In this document: positions 12,673-21,930 of the stretch, one piece after another
Layout of the letters: the number at the start of each line of letters is the position of its first letter
Numbering within the stretch: position 1 is the first letter of the stretch
Source: a virus
Reading direction: 5' to 3' (one strand)
IMG/VR virus record: IMGVR_UViG_3300029286_000163
Coordinates: 1-32,559 of that record
DNA: 32,559 nucleotides
Notes under the pieces: generated by a model
Databases searched by the model: none
Told to the model about the DNA's origin: nothing
The model's input: only the letters and a program-made list of their open reading frames with translations
Translations under genes and position numbers: made by a program

Positions 12673-15506
12673 CAGATCTTCTCATTCGCAATTGCGAGGG
12701 CTTTGGTGATGGCCTCATCCGGCACGTCCAGCAGCGGGCTGGTCCCGTCACTATGCCTGTTTTTCGCCTGCTCTGCAGCCCTAATCATCTTGTCCGCAGC
12801 AGACCCCGGATTGCCCACGCGGCCACCGCTCCGGCGCCCGATACGCCCACCGGCAAACATACTGCCAGCGGCAGGTCTCTCGCCGGGGTTTTGCTCGTAG
12901 TATCTTTCCCACTCCGCTTTACGGGCATTCTCGTAAAAGTCAGGCGGCTGAGGAAGTTCGGGGGCGTACTCCTGCTGCCCGACATAAGAGATTGCTCCAA
13001 GCTTTCCAGCCGCTTTCAGGCTGTCCTTAAAAAATTCATTCAGCTTGTTCATCTTCTCCGGCGTGGGCTGGCCAGCGAGAAGCGCCGCCTTAGATGGATC
13101 GCTCAGAATATCAAGAAGAGCCTGACCAGCATGCGCGCGAGACTTGTTGTAGAGCACGTCAAACGTCTTTATCGGGTCCGCCGCAACATTCATGGCGGGG
13201 AGAAACCCAAAATTTTTGAAGGCTGCAATCGACGGGAAAATGTTCACCGCCTGAGTAAGCGTTCCGATAGGAAGCGCGGCCAACTGTCCATACAGCATCG
13301 AAAAGATCGGCCTCTCCTTGAGAGCGTTCAAAAATGCCGGATCGTTCATTTTGATCGTGCCAGACTTCACGCCCTCAAAAAGAGCGGCAGAGTTCTGCAT
13401 GCCATCGAGCAATTCTTGCTGGTCAGGCGACGTGAAAGCCTTATCAAGCTCATCCCGGTTGCTGCGGATGAAGCCAGACAGGGCCGCAGGCTTCTGATCC
13501 ACAGACCCAAGCACATTAGACAAATCCATGCGGATACGGTCTTTGGCGGTGAGGCCAGCCAAAGCCGTTAATTCATCCTTCAAGCCGGGCACGTTCTCAA
13601 TAAGGATCCTGTTACGGTCATCTGCCATGAAGCGGCGAAGAACCGTCTCATTAAGGCGGGTAAGCTGCCCGCTATTTTCGGAAAGAAGACCGCCCAGAAC
13701 GTAATCCTTCACCTCAGCATCGATGTTGACGCCAGCACGACGCAGATCGCGGAGGTTTGTGTTGATATCACCACGGGTCAATAGGTCCATGAAGTCCTGA
13801 GGACTGCCAAATTCCCCCGCCTTGTTGCGAGACGCCAACGCTCCCAAAATAGTATTGGGATCGCCAAAAATCTCGTGTTTAGTGCGAGTGGCATCAACAG
13901 CGGCTTTAAAAGCGTCTCCAACGCCCGCGTTATCGATCCACTGCGCCGAAGTGTAGGTCAGGTTTTTGTCATCAAACAAATTATTAGACAGAGCGTCATA
14001 AAGTTTCTTCAGTTCGCTCTGCTCAATGCTGCCACTTGGGGCGGCTCCTAATTTTGCGCCAATATCGCTACGAATAAGCTTCAACTGGCTTGCAGAAAGC
14101 GTCCCATTGGGGCTCATTTTGTTAAGAAAATAATCTTCAGCAACACTGAGTCCACTGCGGATAGATGGATCAACACTTTCAAACGCATTGCGTGCAGCGG
14201 TAGCATCATATTCCGCAGCAGCCATAGCGGGATTAGACCAAAGCTGGTTCTCATTGGCTTCGACATCCTTAATGCGCTGCTGGAATTTACCAGCGGCGCT
14301 TGATGCCGTATCAATGGTGCTGGGGATGGCCTTGGGCTCTGCATAGAACGGTAGGGCTAAGTCAATCTCCTCATCAAGATGGGCGCCCATATTGCGTAGC
14401 TCGGCAAGCCGCGCGGTGTTATTTTCTCTTGCCTTAACGCCGACCTCATGAAGGGGCGATTTTTCAGGCAAATCTGCGAATTTCTCAACAGCAGCCTGAA
14501 CCGGTCGAAGCTCTGGAATGACATCGGCAGCGCGAGGCGTCAGGCCTTCATAATAGGGCCTCTGAGCAGCCTTAAGCGCAGCCTCCTTCGCCAAACGCGC
14601 AATCTCAGGATCTCGCAACTGACCAGCCACAACGGGATCTGCAAGGGATGTTGCCGCGCTCTTAGCCGCTGAACTCCAAGGCCCCTTAGTGACGGCCTTG
14701 CCCATGACATATCCGGGCAATTCAGATGCGAACTCGATTGCAGCGCCCGGGATCGTCCCCTTAAGGCCGGTAGCTTCAGTAAAGCCCTTCCCGCCTTGGG
14801 CAGTAAGGCCAGCCAAAGTTGCGGGAAGAATTTCACCCGCAGCAACGCGGGTGCCAGCAACGGCGCCACGAAGACCGCCGCCAACGAGCCCAGCAGCGCC
14901 GCCGACGGGAAGACCCGCCAAAGCAGCGCCAGTGTACTTGCTGACGTCCATAACCCCACGCTCCCAGTCGTTCTGGGGCTGGTAATTAATGAAGGGGACA
15001 CCTGCCTCACGTGCGCCCTGCACCACGGCTTCGCCGGTAGGAAGGTTCATGCCAAAAACATTGCCCGTTCTTCCGGCAAGCTCGTCCGGCGTCATGCCAG
15101 CGCGGGCTTTCTCAACCTCTGACATAAACGCCTTATTCGGGTCTGCGGTGCCTGCAGCGGCGCCCGGCAGATTGTAAAGCCAAGAGCCGACCGCAGGGCC
15201 ATAAGTGCGGGCCAAGTTTGAGATGTCAGCGGGAAGTCCAACCGTGCCAATGATCCCCTGCCCGACGCCCCCGATAGCGGCCTGAGCCGTCCCCACGGCG
15301 CGATCCAAAAGGGGGCGATCAGCCTCCCTCCGGGCCTGCTCCGAGCGCCACGCCGCATCGAGGTCAGCCGCCACAGTTCCAAGTTTTAACGGGTTTAGAT
15401 CAGGCGGGAGCCCAGAGCCAGCCCCCGGCGCAGGCTGCGCTGCAGCCTTTTCTTCATTTTGTTTCTTCCAAGCATCATAGAATGCATTCGGCGCAAAATT
15501 TGCCAT
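12672..15506 (-). CDS. Large internal virion / ejection protein candidate
   Basis: 944 aa. I do not recognise a catalytic domain. The N-terminus is charged (AFYDAWKKQNEEKAAAQ); residues about 60-130 and 195-275 are Gly/Ala-rich and hydrophobic (LPVGGAAGLVGGGLRGAVAG), able to interact with membrane. The middle is a long helical region, and the end has the basic Gly motif GGRIGRRSGGRVG. Size, composition and position beside the transglycosylase protein fit a podovirus-type internal protein injected with DNA. Parts of the gene (around 13.6-14.3 kb) look less GC-rich than neighbours, and one GANTC site lies at 14148-14152. Confidence 0.7.
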   Translation of the reverse strand: MANFAPNAFYDAWKKQNEEKAAAQPAPGAGSGLPPDLNPLKLGTVAADLDAAWRSEQARREADRPLLDRAVGTAQAAIGGVGQGIIGTVGLPADISNLARTYGPAVGSWLYNLPGAAAGTADPNKAFMSEVEKARAGMTPDELAGRTGNVFGMNLPTGEAVVQGAREAGVPFINYQPQNDWERGVMDVSKYTGAALAGLPVGGAAGLVGGGLRGAVAGTRVAAGEILPATLAGLTAQGGKGFTEATGLKGTIPGAAIEFASELPGYVMGKAVTKGPWSSAAKSAATSLADPVVAGQLRDPEIARLAKEAALKAAQRPYYEGLTPRAADVIPELRPVQAAVEKFADLPEKSPLHEVGVKARENNTARLAELRNMGAHLDEEIDLALPFYAEPKAIPSTIDTASSAAGKFQQRIKDVEANENQLWSNPAMAAAEYDATAARNAFESVDPSIRSGLSVAEDYFLNKMSPNGTLSASQLKLIRSDIGAKLGAAPSGSIEQSELKKLYDALSNNLFDDKNLTYTSAQWIDNAGVGDAFKAAVDATRTKHEIFGDPNTILGALASRNKAGEFGSPQDFMDLLTRGDINTNLRDLRRAGVNIDAEVKDYVLGGLLSENSGQLTRLNETVLRRFMADDRNRILIENVPGLKDELTALAGLTAKDRIRMDLSNVLGSVDQKPAALSGFIRSNRDELDKAFTSPDQQELLDGMQNSAALFEGVKSGTIKMNDPAFLNALKERPIFSMLYGQLAALPIGTLTQAVNIFPSIAAFKNFGFLPAMNVAADPIKTFDVLYNKSRAHAGQALLDILSDPSKAALLAGQPTPEKMNKLNEFFKDSLKAAGKLGAISYVGQQEYAPELPQPPDFYENARKAEWERYYEQNPGERPAAGSMFAGGRIGRRSGGRVGNPGSAADKMIRAAEQAKNRHSDGTSPLLDVPDEAITKALAIANEKI

Positions 15507-15510
15507 ATTA

Positions 15511-18500
15511 CTATCCCAAGGAGTAGTAGCGAATTACACCGGGGAACATCTCATTAAAATGAGCCGGGGTAACTATATGTTCATGCAAGGCTTGGATAGG
15601 CGTCATTGTACGCATATTACCATCCAAGTCTTTAACTTGGATTGGTGTCATGGCCTCTTGGAGGGGGCCGTTGTCATGATTATACACAGAAATCATATCA
15701 TTGCTAAAACCAATATCAGCTCCAGAAAGCATGGTATTGTTTTCTTGAGCCCACTTAGTGTAGTAATTACGTTGATCAATCGGTCTTTGAGCATCAATCA
15801 TCAGTTTGGCCATCACCTTCCGAGCCGCCGCCGGCTCGGTCTGCATAGAGGGCAATGCTTTCTGGAGACCCTCGATTATTGCCCCCGCCATTTGACCGCG
15901 CTCAGCCGCGATACCAGAGCCTGAAAGTTGTGTAATCTTGTTTATCACATCAATGGCGGCATTACCGTCAGCGATATTGGTGTTAATTTCTTGTCCAAAC
16001 ATGCGGTTAACTGTGGCTGCAAATTTCCCAATTTCTGCGCGTAGCTCTGGTGAGCTACCAGCGGCTAAAAACCCACCAAGCCCAGCAATCGTGCCGAGCG
16101 CTTGCGATAAATCGGCCAAGTCTTTTCTAGCGGAAATGTACTTGTTATAATTTACGTGGTCAGACAGATTGATCAAGACGTCATTATTAGCGTTGTGGTT
16201 AAACGTGGGCGGGTTGGCGGCAATGGCTCTCGACTCCGGGCTAATGCTGACAGACATAGCCGGGAAGTCATACCCTTCTGGATCGATAATATTCGGTTTG
16301 AAATTGTAATTAGCGGGAAGCGGATCTACTTCCGGGGGGAGGGGGCGCTCTTCCGGCACCGCCGGGGGTGTGGGCGGGGTCGTTATTTCAGGCACCGCAG
16401 GCACCGCAGGAGCGTCGGTGGCGGGGGCTCCTGCTGGGACTTCGGCAGGAGGAACCAAACCGCCGTCCGGGGTTGTTTCGGTGGCGGGAGGGGTTGGAGA
16501 GAGCCCGCCGCTGGGCGGCGGCTTCAGCCCAAGCTTATAAAGCTGGCCCATGTCCATGAGAACGTTTTGTCCAGTCTTCGGGTTGTAAACTAGGTAGAAG
16601 CCCGGGTTATTCGGATCTGGACGGACCAGCGTAGCCATCTGGGCATTTGCCTCAGCTGACTGAAGCTGACGCGACTGTTGCGCGTTCAAGATGTCGCTAA
16701 AGCTATTCGACCCAGCCACTAGTCCAGAACCGATAGAACCGGCAAGCGTCGGGCTGGCAGACGAAAGCATGCCGCCAATGCCAGAGAGCAGCGGGACAAT
16801 AAAGCTCTCGTTATCCTTACCCCACTGGTTGAATTTATCGATCCCCGCCTGCCAGTCGGCAGGCAGCAACCCACCTTCAGTCGATTTTCCTGCCCCCCCA
16901 CTGCCGCTGCCTGCATTGTAGGCGGCAGATGAGATGCCGTCGGGCATGCCCGAAATGTACTTGCGGGTCTCGCCGGGCAAATAATCCGTCCAGCTTCCGC
17001 CGTTTGCGCTAGCGCGGGCAACTGCCTTATCGACATTCCCCATTCCTGCATTGTAAGCGGCAGAAGCCAAAGTGGTGTCGCCGTTGTACCGGTTCACCAG
17101 ATTATTGAAATACGCTCGCCCCAACTTTTCGTTATACTCCGGGCTATTATAGAAGAGGTTTTCATCCCACCTCACCCCGGCCAAAGCGGCAGCTTCCGGA
17201 CCCGTTGACGGCAGCATTTGAGAAATACCAATAGCGCCAGCGCTTGACGTAAGCGGGTTTCCGTATTTATCAAACTGGCGACCGGCGCTTTCTCGCGGAA
17301 CAATGTTCGAGCCAAAAAAGTCTTCGGGATTGTACTTTTCAGTCGGGCCAAGCTCAGCCGTTCCAGCAGCGGTAGGAACGAGAGCCCTTCTCTCTGTAGG
17401 AGCAATATTGGGTCTATCCTCGGGGTTGCGGGGTGTTGGGGGCACTAGCCCCGGCTGGACCTCTCGGGTGCCTGCGGGCGCACCACCGGAGACACTCGCG
17501 GGCGAGAAGATCTGACCGATGCCAGCGGCATCTTCAGGGGAAAGGCCAGTATCCCCTTCGGTCAATTTCTTACGGAGTACTTCTTTAGGATCTACATCGA
17601 CAGCGCCGGTATTGGCGTACCCACGCCGACCGGCAACGCCGCCATTCGCCATGAAGCTGCCAATGATTTTGGCGATATCCGCGACCTTGCTCAGGCCGCT
17701 CTGGGCTTCCCCCGAGCTTTTCGGCTGAAGCAGTTCCGGGGTTTCCGTGGGCGCATTATTCGGCACGTAGCCCGTATTCTGGGGGTCGTAAGGCATGCCA
17801 CCAGAGGCGAGGCCGGGGCGAATTGCGCCGCCACGCGCATGAAGGTTAGTTGGGTTTTCGTCCAAGTCCTCAAAAACGTCGGGGTCGACAGAAGGTGACT
17901 TCGGTTTGTTCTCGTCCCACCATTTCCCGGCCTCTTTCGCGCCCTCATAAATCTTCCCCCCGGTGTCGACCAAATCAGAGATAGAAGTCTGCGGGGCGCT
18001 CTGCGAGATTTTTGCAGGGTTAAGCTGGCCGACCGGCAGGTTCGCTGGCGGTACAAACCCGCTCATGCCTATCCCTGTATTACCCTGCCCATAGGCCCCT
18101 GCATTCGGGTCCATGCCGCCGAAAAGCTGCTGCATGACCATGGAGGCATAATTCATCTGCGGAGCGCCGCCGTCGGCGTAGCCCTCGCCCATGTGCCCTG
18201 CGTTGACGTGCCCGCCCATGCTCTCGGGGACGAGACCGCCGCGCCGGTAGCTGACGCCCTCGACGACCTTCCCGCCGCGCTTGAGGCCAGAGAAGAACCC
18301 GGCAGGTTTCGTTTCCGTCGTGGTCGAGCCGGACAGGGCGCCCGTACCCATACCAATGTTGCCAAGGAACTGAGTGGTTTGGAACGGATAAGCGCGTTCC
18401 TGCTGGTACTGGTTATAGAGGGCAGACTTACCCGCCTGCTCGGTCTGCTGCTCCTGCGTGCCAGCACCAAGCAGGGCCTGACTTCCCGCCAAGGCGGCAC

Positions 18501-19125
18501 CCTGAGCGCCAGCACCCAACTGACCGATGCTCTGCCCGCCCTGCAATAGCCGGGCAAGGTTCGCCTGCCGAGACGCAAGATCCGCGCTCTGCTGCTGCTG
18601 GGCAACGCCCTGAGCCTGCATGTAGCCCTGATTGAGCAGGTTTCCGATGGTGCTGCCCATGCCCATCATCTGCTGCCGGTTCAGGTTGGCGGCGGCAATG
18701 CCGGACCGGTCACCAAACCCAGCACCCGACTGGATGGCCGTACCAAGCGCGCCAGACATGTCCTGCCGGTTCTGCTGGCCCAGAATGTCCGCCGTGCTCT
18801 GCACCACGTTTTGCAGATACGGGCTCATGTACTTGTTGGTGTCGAGTTCGCCCAGATTGGCGGAGCCCATGCCGCCCAACGTCGCTGCAGCACCGGTCTG
18901 GAAGTAAGGCTGCGCCATGCCGGACGCCTGCCCGATCTGGCCAATTGCCGCATTTTGCGTTTCCGTCATCGGCGCAACAAAGGCATTGGGATCGTAGGAA
19001 TATGCCTGAAACGGCGTCGACGCTACGTTTTCGGCCCTCGCATTGACCGCGTTATAGCGGGCAAGCACCTCCGGCGGGATCTGTACGGAAGATGTGGAGG
19101 TTTGAGTTTTTCCGCCGCCAGACAT
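15511..19125 (-). CDS. Giant virion protein with lytic transglycosylase domain
   Basis: 1204 aa. Residues about 595-725 form an SLT-type lytic transglycosylase: catalytic E612 in VPRESAG, GAIGISQMLPST, and SAAYNAGMGNVDKA. This would open peptidoglycan during DNA entry. The N-terminal 270 residues are Gln/Ala/Gly-rich helices (NRQDMSGALGTAIQSGAGFGDRSGIAAANLNRQQ), a pattern seen in podovirus virion proteins. Basic Gly motifs (KRGGKV, YRRGG, ARGGAIR, MANGGVAGRRGY) lie between 281 and 505. A Pro-rich linker (about 870-950) precedes a C-terminal domain of unknown type. The start codon overlaps the acetyltransferase stop (TAATG). The domain call is firm; the ejection role is inferred. Confidence 0.85.
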   Translation of the reverse strand: MSGGGKTQTSTSSVQIPPEVLARYNAVNARAENVASTPFQAYSYDPNAFVAPMTETQNAAIGQIGQASGMAQPYFQTGAAATLGGMGSANLGELDTNKYMSPYLQNVVQSTADILGQQNRQDMSGALGTAIQSGAGFGDRSGIAAANLNRQQMMGMGSTIGNLLNQGYMQAQGVAQQQQSADLASRQANLARLLQGGQSIGQLGAGAQGAALAGSQALLGAGTQEQQTEQAGKSALYNQYQQERAYPFQTTQFLGNIGMGTGALSGSTTTETKPAGFFSGLKRGGKVVEGVSYRRGGLVPESMGGHVNAGHMGEGYADGGAPQMNYASMVMQQLFGGMDPNAGAYGQGNTGIGMSGFVPPANLPVGQLNPAKISQSAPQTSISDLVDTGGKIYEGAKEAGKWWDENKPKSPSVDPDVFEDLDENPTNLHARGGAIRPGLASGGMPYDPQNTGYVPNNAPTETPELLQPKSSGEAQSGLSKVADIAKIIGSFMANGGVAGRRGYANTGAVDVDPKEVLRKKLTEGDTGLSPEDAAGIGQIFSPASVSGGAPAGTREVQPGLVPPTPRNPEDRPNIAPTERRALVPTAAGTAELGPTEKYNPEDFFGSNIVPRESAGRQFDKYGNPLTSSAGAIGISQMLPSTGPEAAALAGVRWDENLFYNSPEYNEKLGRAYFNNLVNRYNGDTTLASAAYNAGMGNVDKAVARASANGGSWTDYLPGETRKYISGMPDGISSAAYNAGSGSGGAGKSTEGGLLPADWQAGIDKFNQWGKDNESFIVPLLSGIGGMLSSASPTLAGSIGSGLVAGSNSFSDILNAQQSRQLQSAEANAQMATLVRPDPNNPGFYLVYNPKTGQNVLMDMGQLYKLGLKPPPSGGLSPTPPATETTPDGGLVPPAEVPAGAPATDAPAVPAVPEITTPPTPPAVPEERPLPPEVDPLPANYNFKPNIIDPEGYDFPAMSVSISPESRAIAANPPTFNHNANNDVLINLSDHVNYNKYISARKDLADLSQALGTIAGLGGFLAAGSSPELRAEIGKFAATVNRMFGQEINTNIADGNAAIDVINKITQLSGSGIAAERGQMAGAIIEGLQKALPSMQTEPAAARKVMAKLMIDAQRPIDQRNYYTKWAQENNTMLSGADIGFSNDMISVYNHDNGPLQEAMTPIQVKDLDGNMRTMTPIQALHEHIVTPAHFNEMFPGVIRYYSLG

Positions 19126-19631
19126 TATGGGATCTCGCTAGAAGGTTCGCTGAGGCCGGTCTTGGCCCCATAGAGAAAATAAACGCCCGCAGGCTGCCCA
19201 AACATCCGCTCATACAAGCGGATTTTCGCTTCAGTCCGGCTGTTTGAAAGCACGCCGATGGATAGCGGAATAGCAAGCTCCTCGGATGCCGTTTTCGCAA
19301 ACTCACACAGTTTGCGAGCCCGGCCACCCTTCGCGTTGCGATATTCTGGCGCCACAAACACCGCTCGTTCTTCCAGTACAGGTTCGTGACTGTACCATAG
19401 CTCTCCAAAAACCAAAAGGATCGCGCCTTCAAAAGCCTCACCCGGCCTCCCGATGATCCCCACGATGCCGTTCTGCCTAGTCAGGGCGCCCCACATGGTT
19501 TTGAGGAGCTTGGAGACGTCCGGTGAGATGAAGGCGTTTTCCTGCGTGGCGTCGAGCGCCAAGTGCATCATGCCGTCGAGATCTGCGGGGGTTCCTACAC
19601 GAACTGCGGGGGCGCCTGTGGCGTCTGTCAT
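19125..19631 (-). CDS. GNAT N-acetyltransferase in the virion block
   Basis: 168 aa from ATG 19631 with AGGAAAG. GNAT features: VRVGTPADLDGMMHLA at the N-terminus (beta1-alpha1), AVFVAPEYRNAKGGRARKLCEFA as motif A with acetyl-CoA loop residues, and LSNSRTEAKIRLYERMFGQPAGVYFLYG as motif B. The motif A loop (RNAKGGRA) is close to the family R-x-x-G-x-G/A. Substrate unknown. Similar acetyltransferases appear among structural genes of many phages and may modify a virion or host protein. It overlaps the next gene by 1 nt. Confidence 0.82.
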   Translation of the reverse strand: MTDATGAPAVRVGTPADLDGMMHLALDATQENAFISPDVSKLLKTMWGALTRQNGIVGIIGRPGEAFEGAILLVFGELWYSHEPVLEERAVFVAPEYRNAKGGRARKLCEFAKTASEELAIPLSIGVLSNSRTEAKIRLYERMFGQPAGVYFLYGAKTGLSEPSSEIP

Positions 19632-19643
19632 GCTTAATCTTTC

Positions 19644-20234
19644 CTAATCGCGCTTTGGCGGCGGGAGCTTTTGCAGGGTCTTTATGGTCTTCGCCCGGTA
19701 CTTTTTTACGAATTCATCCAAAATCTGATGCCCATGATCGAGGTCTCCTTCCCCGATCTTCACGACATCCTCCGGAGGAATAACGTACTCTCCACCAGCA
19801 GCGACGATGGGTACCGTATCCACCTCGCCACCACCCGCCTTTGCGACGGCGGGCGCATCGTAGGGCATATCTGCCCCGATATTCGGAGCCCCATAGGGCA
19901 TTTTGCTGAAAATGCTATTGGCGATCTTAAACCCGGCCATGCTGTTGCCTTCGCCCATGGCAGAGATGATGTCCGCCGGGATCACGTAGGAGCCGGATTT
20001 CACGTGCATCGGCAGGTGATCGGTGCGCCCCGCTACGTTGCTGTGGATCGGCCCGACATGCACCTTCCCTGTGGCGCCGCCCTTGGGCCGGGAGACCTGA
20101 GACCCTCGAGCGTGGGCCTCACGCGCCGTGCTCAGCGCAGCCGCTACCGCCTGATCCTGCGGACGCCCAGCGTGCATCATCTCGCTGATGTTGCCGCTGA
20201 TCGTTTCCCGAGAAGAGCCGTGCTTGAGAGGCAT
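19644..20234 (-). CDS. Conserved virion-block protein with internal repeat
   Basis: 196 aa. The N-terminus (SSRETISGNISEMMHAGRPQDQAVAAALSTAREA) is a pattern I know from many phage genomes, without known function. Two similar segments follow: SYVIPADIISAMGEGNSMAG and EYVIPPEDVVKIGEGDLDHG, about 75 residues apart, an internal duplication. The C-terminus is basic (KKYRAKTIKTLQKLPPPKRD). No membrane segment. It sits between a structural protein and the GNAT gene and may be a virion or scaffold-like component. Confidence 0.75.
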   Translation of the reverse strand: MPLKHGSSRETISGNISEMMHAGRPQDQAVAAALSTAREAHARGSQVSRPKGGATGKVHVGPIHSNVAGRTDHLPMHVKSGSYVIPADIISAMGEGNSMAGFKIANSIFSKMPYGAPNIGADMPYDAPAVAKAGGGEVDTVPIVAAGGEYVIPPEDVVKIGEGDLDHGHQILDEFVKKYRAKTIKTLQKLPPPKRD

Positions 20235-20236
20235 GA

Positions 20237-21517
20237 TTACACCGTGAGGTTGTAGAAGGCGATATTGCCGACGGCTACGCCCGTGCTGCCGGGGGCGGCT
20301 GTTCCCTGCACCGTACGGGCTGCAAGGGTATAGGTGTCGCTCGCGTTAGCCAACGAGACGCCAAGCTGCAGATCCCAGTTATATCCAGTCGGGACAAAAG
20401 CGCTTGCCGTCGATTGAGCGGACGAAGTCGCAAAGCTCTGCTGCACGATCTGATCTGTGGAGGCAATTGTCATCGCCGTGGCGGCGGTGTCCACATCCAC
20501 CTGCCCTGCGGCGAGCGTCGTGGCCCATGAGGCGCTGGTCAAGCCGGTGGCGTTTTTGACCAGAGCAAACTCATAATCTCCGTTAACCATCGGGAACCCC
20601 GTGATGGCAGACGGGATCACGATTGCGCCCAGAAAGCTTGAATTCAACCGTATGGAGATCAAGGGCACAAAGGTGGTCGTAAGGGTTGACGCATAAGGCG
20701 TCGTCAGCCGCGCATTGTACACCTGCGAGGTCTGCTCGTACCCGCCCTCAGAGACGACGCTGGAGCAGATTTGCTGAAGGACAGGGGTGCCGGTGGGGAT
20801 GGAGGTGGTCGTGATTTCAAAGCGCATCGGCAGGATGGCCGTGGTCATGTAGACGAACGACTGGATGTTGGCGTTGTTGAAAATATGAGCCACGTACAGC
20901 ACGCCATTAACGACGAACCCGCATCGGACAGAACCAACGCCAAGCCACTCGATGTCGATAAAGAAAATCTGCGTCTTGGTCAGATCGAGCGTCACGCCGC
21001 TGGGGCCGGTGCCGTCGAATTTATCAACATTCCATGCGCTCTTCAGCGCCTGCTGGTTGCCTGAGCCGCTGGCGCTTCTGATGTTGAGAGAGACGCCGGT
21101 CGGCAGAGACGTGCCAGCCTGCTCCAGATAGACGCCGTTCGCGGTGTTAAAAAGCCCGACGCGCTGCGTCAGCCCCGCCTGCTGTGCCGCCAACGTAAAT
21201 GTCTGAAGCGTGAGCAGGCTCTTTCCCGGCTGATACGGGAACGACCGGAACGACTGAGCCACGGCGCTGCCGGTCGCGCTGGTCCCCGGGTAAAGGTTTA
21301 CCGACGATTTATTGGTTTGCCATGTCGTCGTCGCGCCTGTGCCGGAGGTCGAATAGCTAAAAGCCGGGTCAGCGGCGTAGCGCGACTGGCTGTCAAACAG
21401 CGTGTACGGCTGAGACACGCGTAGGCGCCCGAAGGCGTCAACAGTCGTGCCGCCAAACGCGACGTAGCTTGGCTTTGCGCTGGAAGACCCGTACGGCGGA
21501 TAAACGGAGATAGTCAT
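20237..21517 (-). CDS. Conserved phage structural protein (AFGRLRVSQPYTLFDSQ family)
   Basis: 426 aa from ATG 21517 with GGAGGG. The VDAFGRLRVSQPYTLFDSQSRY segment near residue 30 is a landmark of a widespread phage virion family without assigned role. The rest is Ser/Thr/Gly-rich beta structure with a lectin-like middle (TQRVGLFNTANGVYLEQAG, FFIDIEWLGVGSVRCGFVVNG), as in jelly-roll particle proteins. It follows the gp10-like hub and a small virion protein, so a tail or surface location is likely. Confidence 0.78.
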   Translation of the reverse strand: MTISVYPPYGSSSAKPSYVAFGGTTVDAFGRLRVSQPYTLFDSQSRYAADPAFSYSTSGTGATTTWQTNKSSVNLYPGTSATGSAVAQSFRSFPYQPGKSLLTLQTFTLAAQQAGLTQRVGLFNTANGVYLEQAGTSLPTGVSLNIRSASGSGNQQALKSAWNVDKFDGTGPSGVTLDLTKTQIFFIDIEWLGVGSVRCGFVVNGVLYVAHIFNNANIQSFVYMTTAILPMRFEITTTSIPTGTPVLQQICSSVVSEGGYEQTSQVYNARLTTPYASTLTTTFVPLISIRLNSSFLGAIVIPSAITGFPMVNGDYEFALVKNATGLTSASWATTLAAGQVDVDTAATAMTIASTDQIVQQSFATSSAQSTASAFVPTGYNWDLQLGVSLANASDTYTLAARTVQGTAAPGSTGVAVGNIAFYNLTV

Positions 21518-21930
21518 CAGCCCTGCCCTCCGTTGAACATGACGGTCACAGTCGTCGCTGAGGCCGAAGCTTGGATCGTTCCGCCCGCTCCCAGCACCTG
21601 ATTACCCGTCCACTGCACGGTCGTGTTGCCCGGGATTGGCGCGCTGAAGAACAGAGCGTTGCCCGCGCTCGCGCTCCCCCCGGACGGCACGAGATAGATC
21701 GTGAAGGTCGCAGGTGCAGCCGACGCGTTGCAGATCTCGATGTCGTTCACCGTGAACTGCAGGCCCGGGTTCACGGTGTAGAGGGTCGTGGTGCCGGTCG
21801 ACATCGGAACCCGCGACAAGCTGTTGCCCTTGGTGAAGGTCAGTATGTTGTTCACGTAGTTGCCCAGCGTGTTGATCGCCACCACGCCGTTTTTCTGGGT
21901 TGTGAGGATGTCGTCGAGACTGGCGGGCAT
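21517..21930 (-). CDS. Small beta-rich virion protein
   Basis: 137 aa, overlapping both neighbours by 1 nt. It starts MPASLDDILTTQKNGVVAINTLGNYVN, a helix, and then has alternating strands (VNPGLQFTVNDIEICNASAAPATFTIYLVP and TTVQWTGNQVLGAGGTIQASASATTVTVMF). The last part reads like a small jelly-roll, the kind found in tail-associated or head-decorating proteins: an index of inter-subunit contact with ICNASAAPATFTIYL. The family is common beside FGRLRVS proteins. Function not known. Confidence 0.75.
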   Translation of the reverse strand: MPASLDDILTTQKNGVVAINTLGNYVNNILTFTKGNSLSRVPMSTGTTTLYTVNPGLQFTVNDIEICNASAAPATFTIYLVPSGGSASAGNALFFSAPIPGNTTVQWTGNQVLGAGGTIQASASATTVTVMFNGGQG

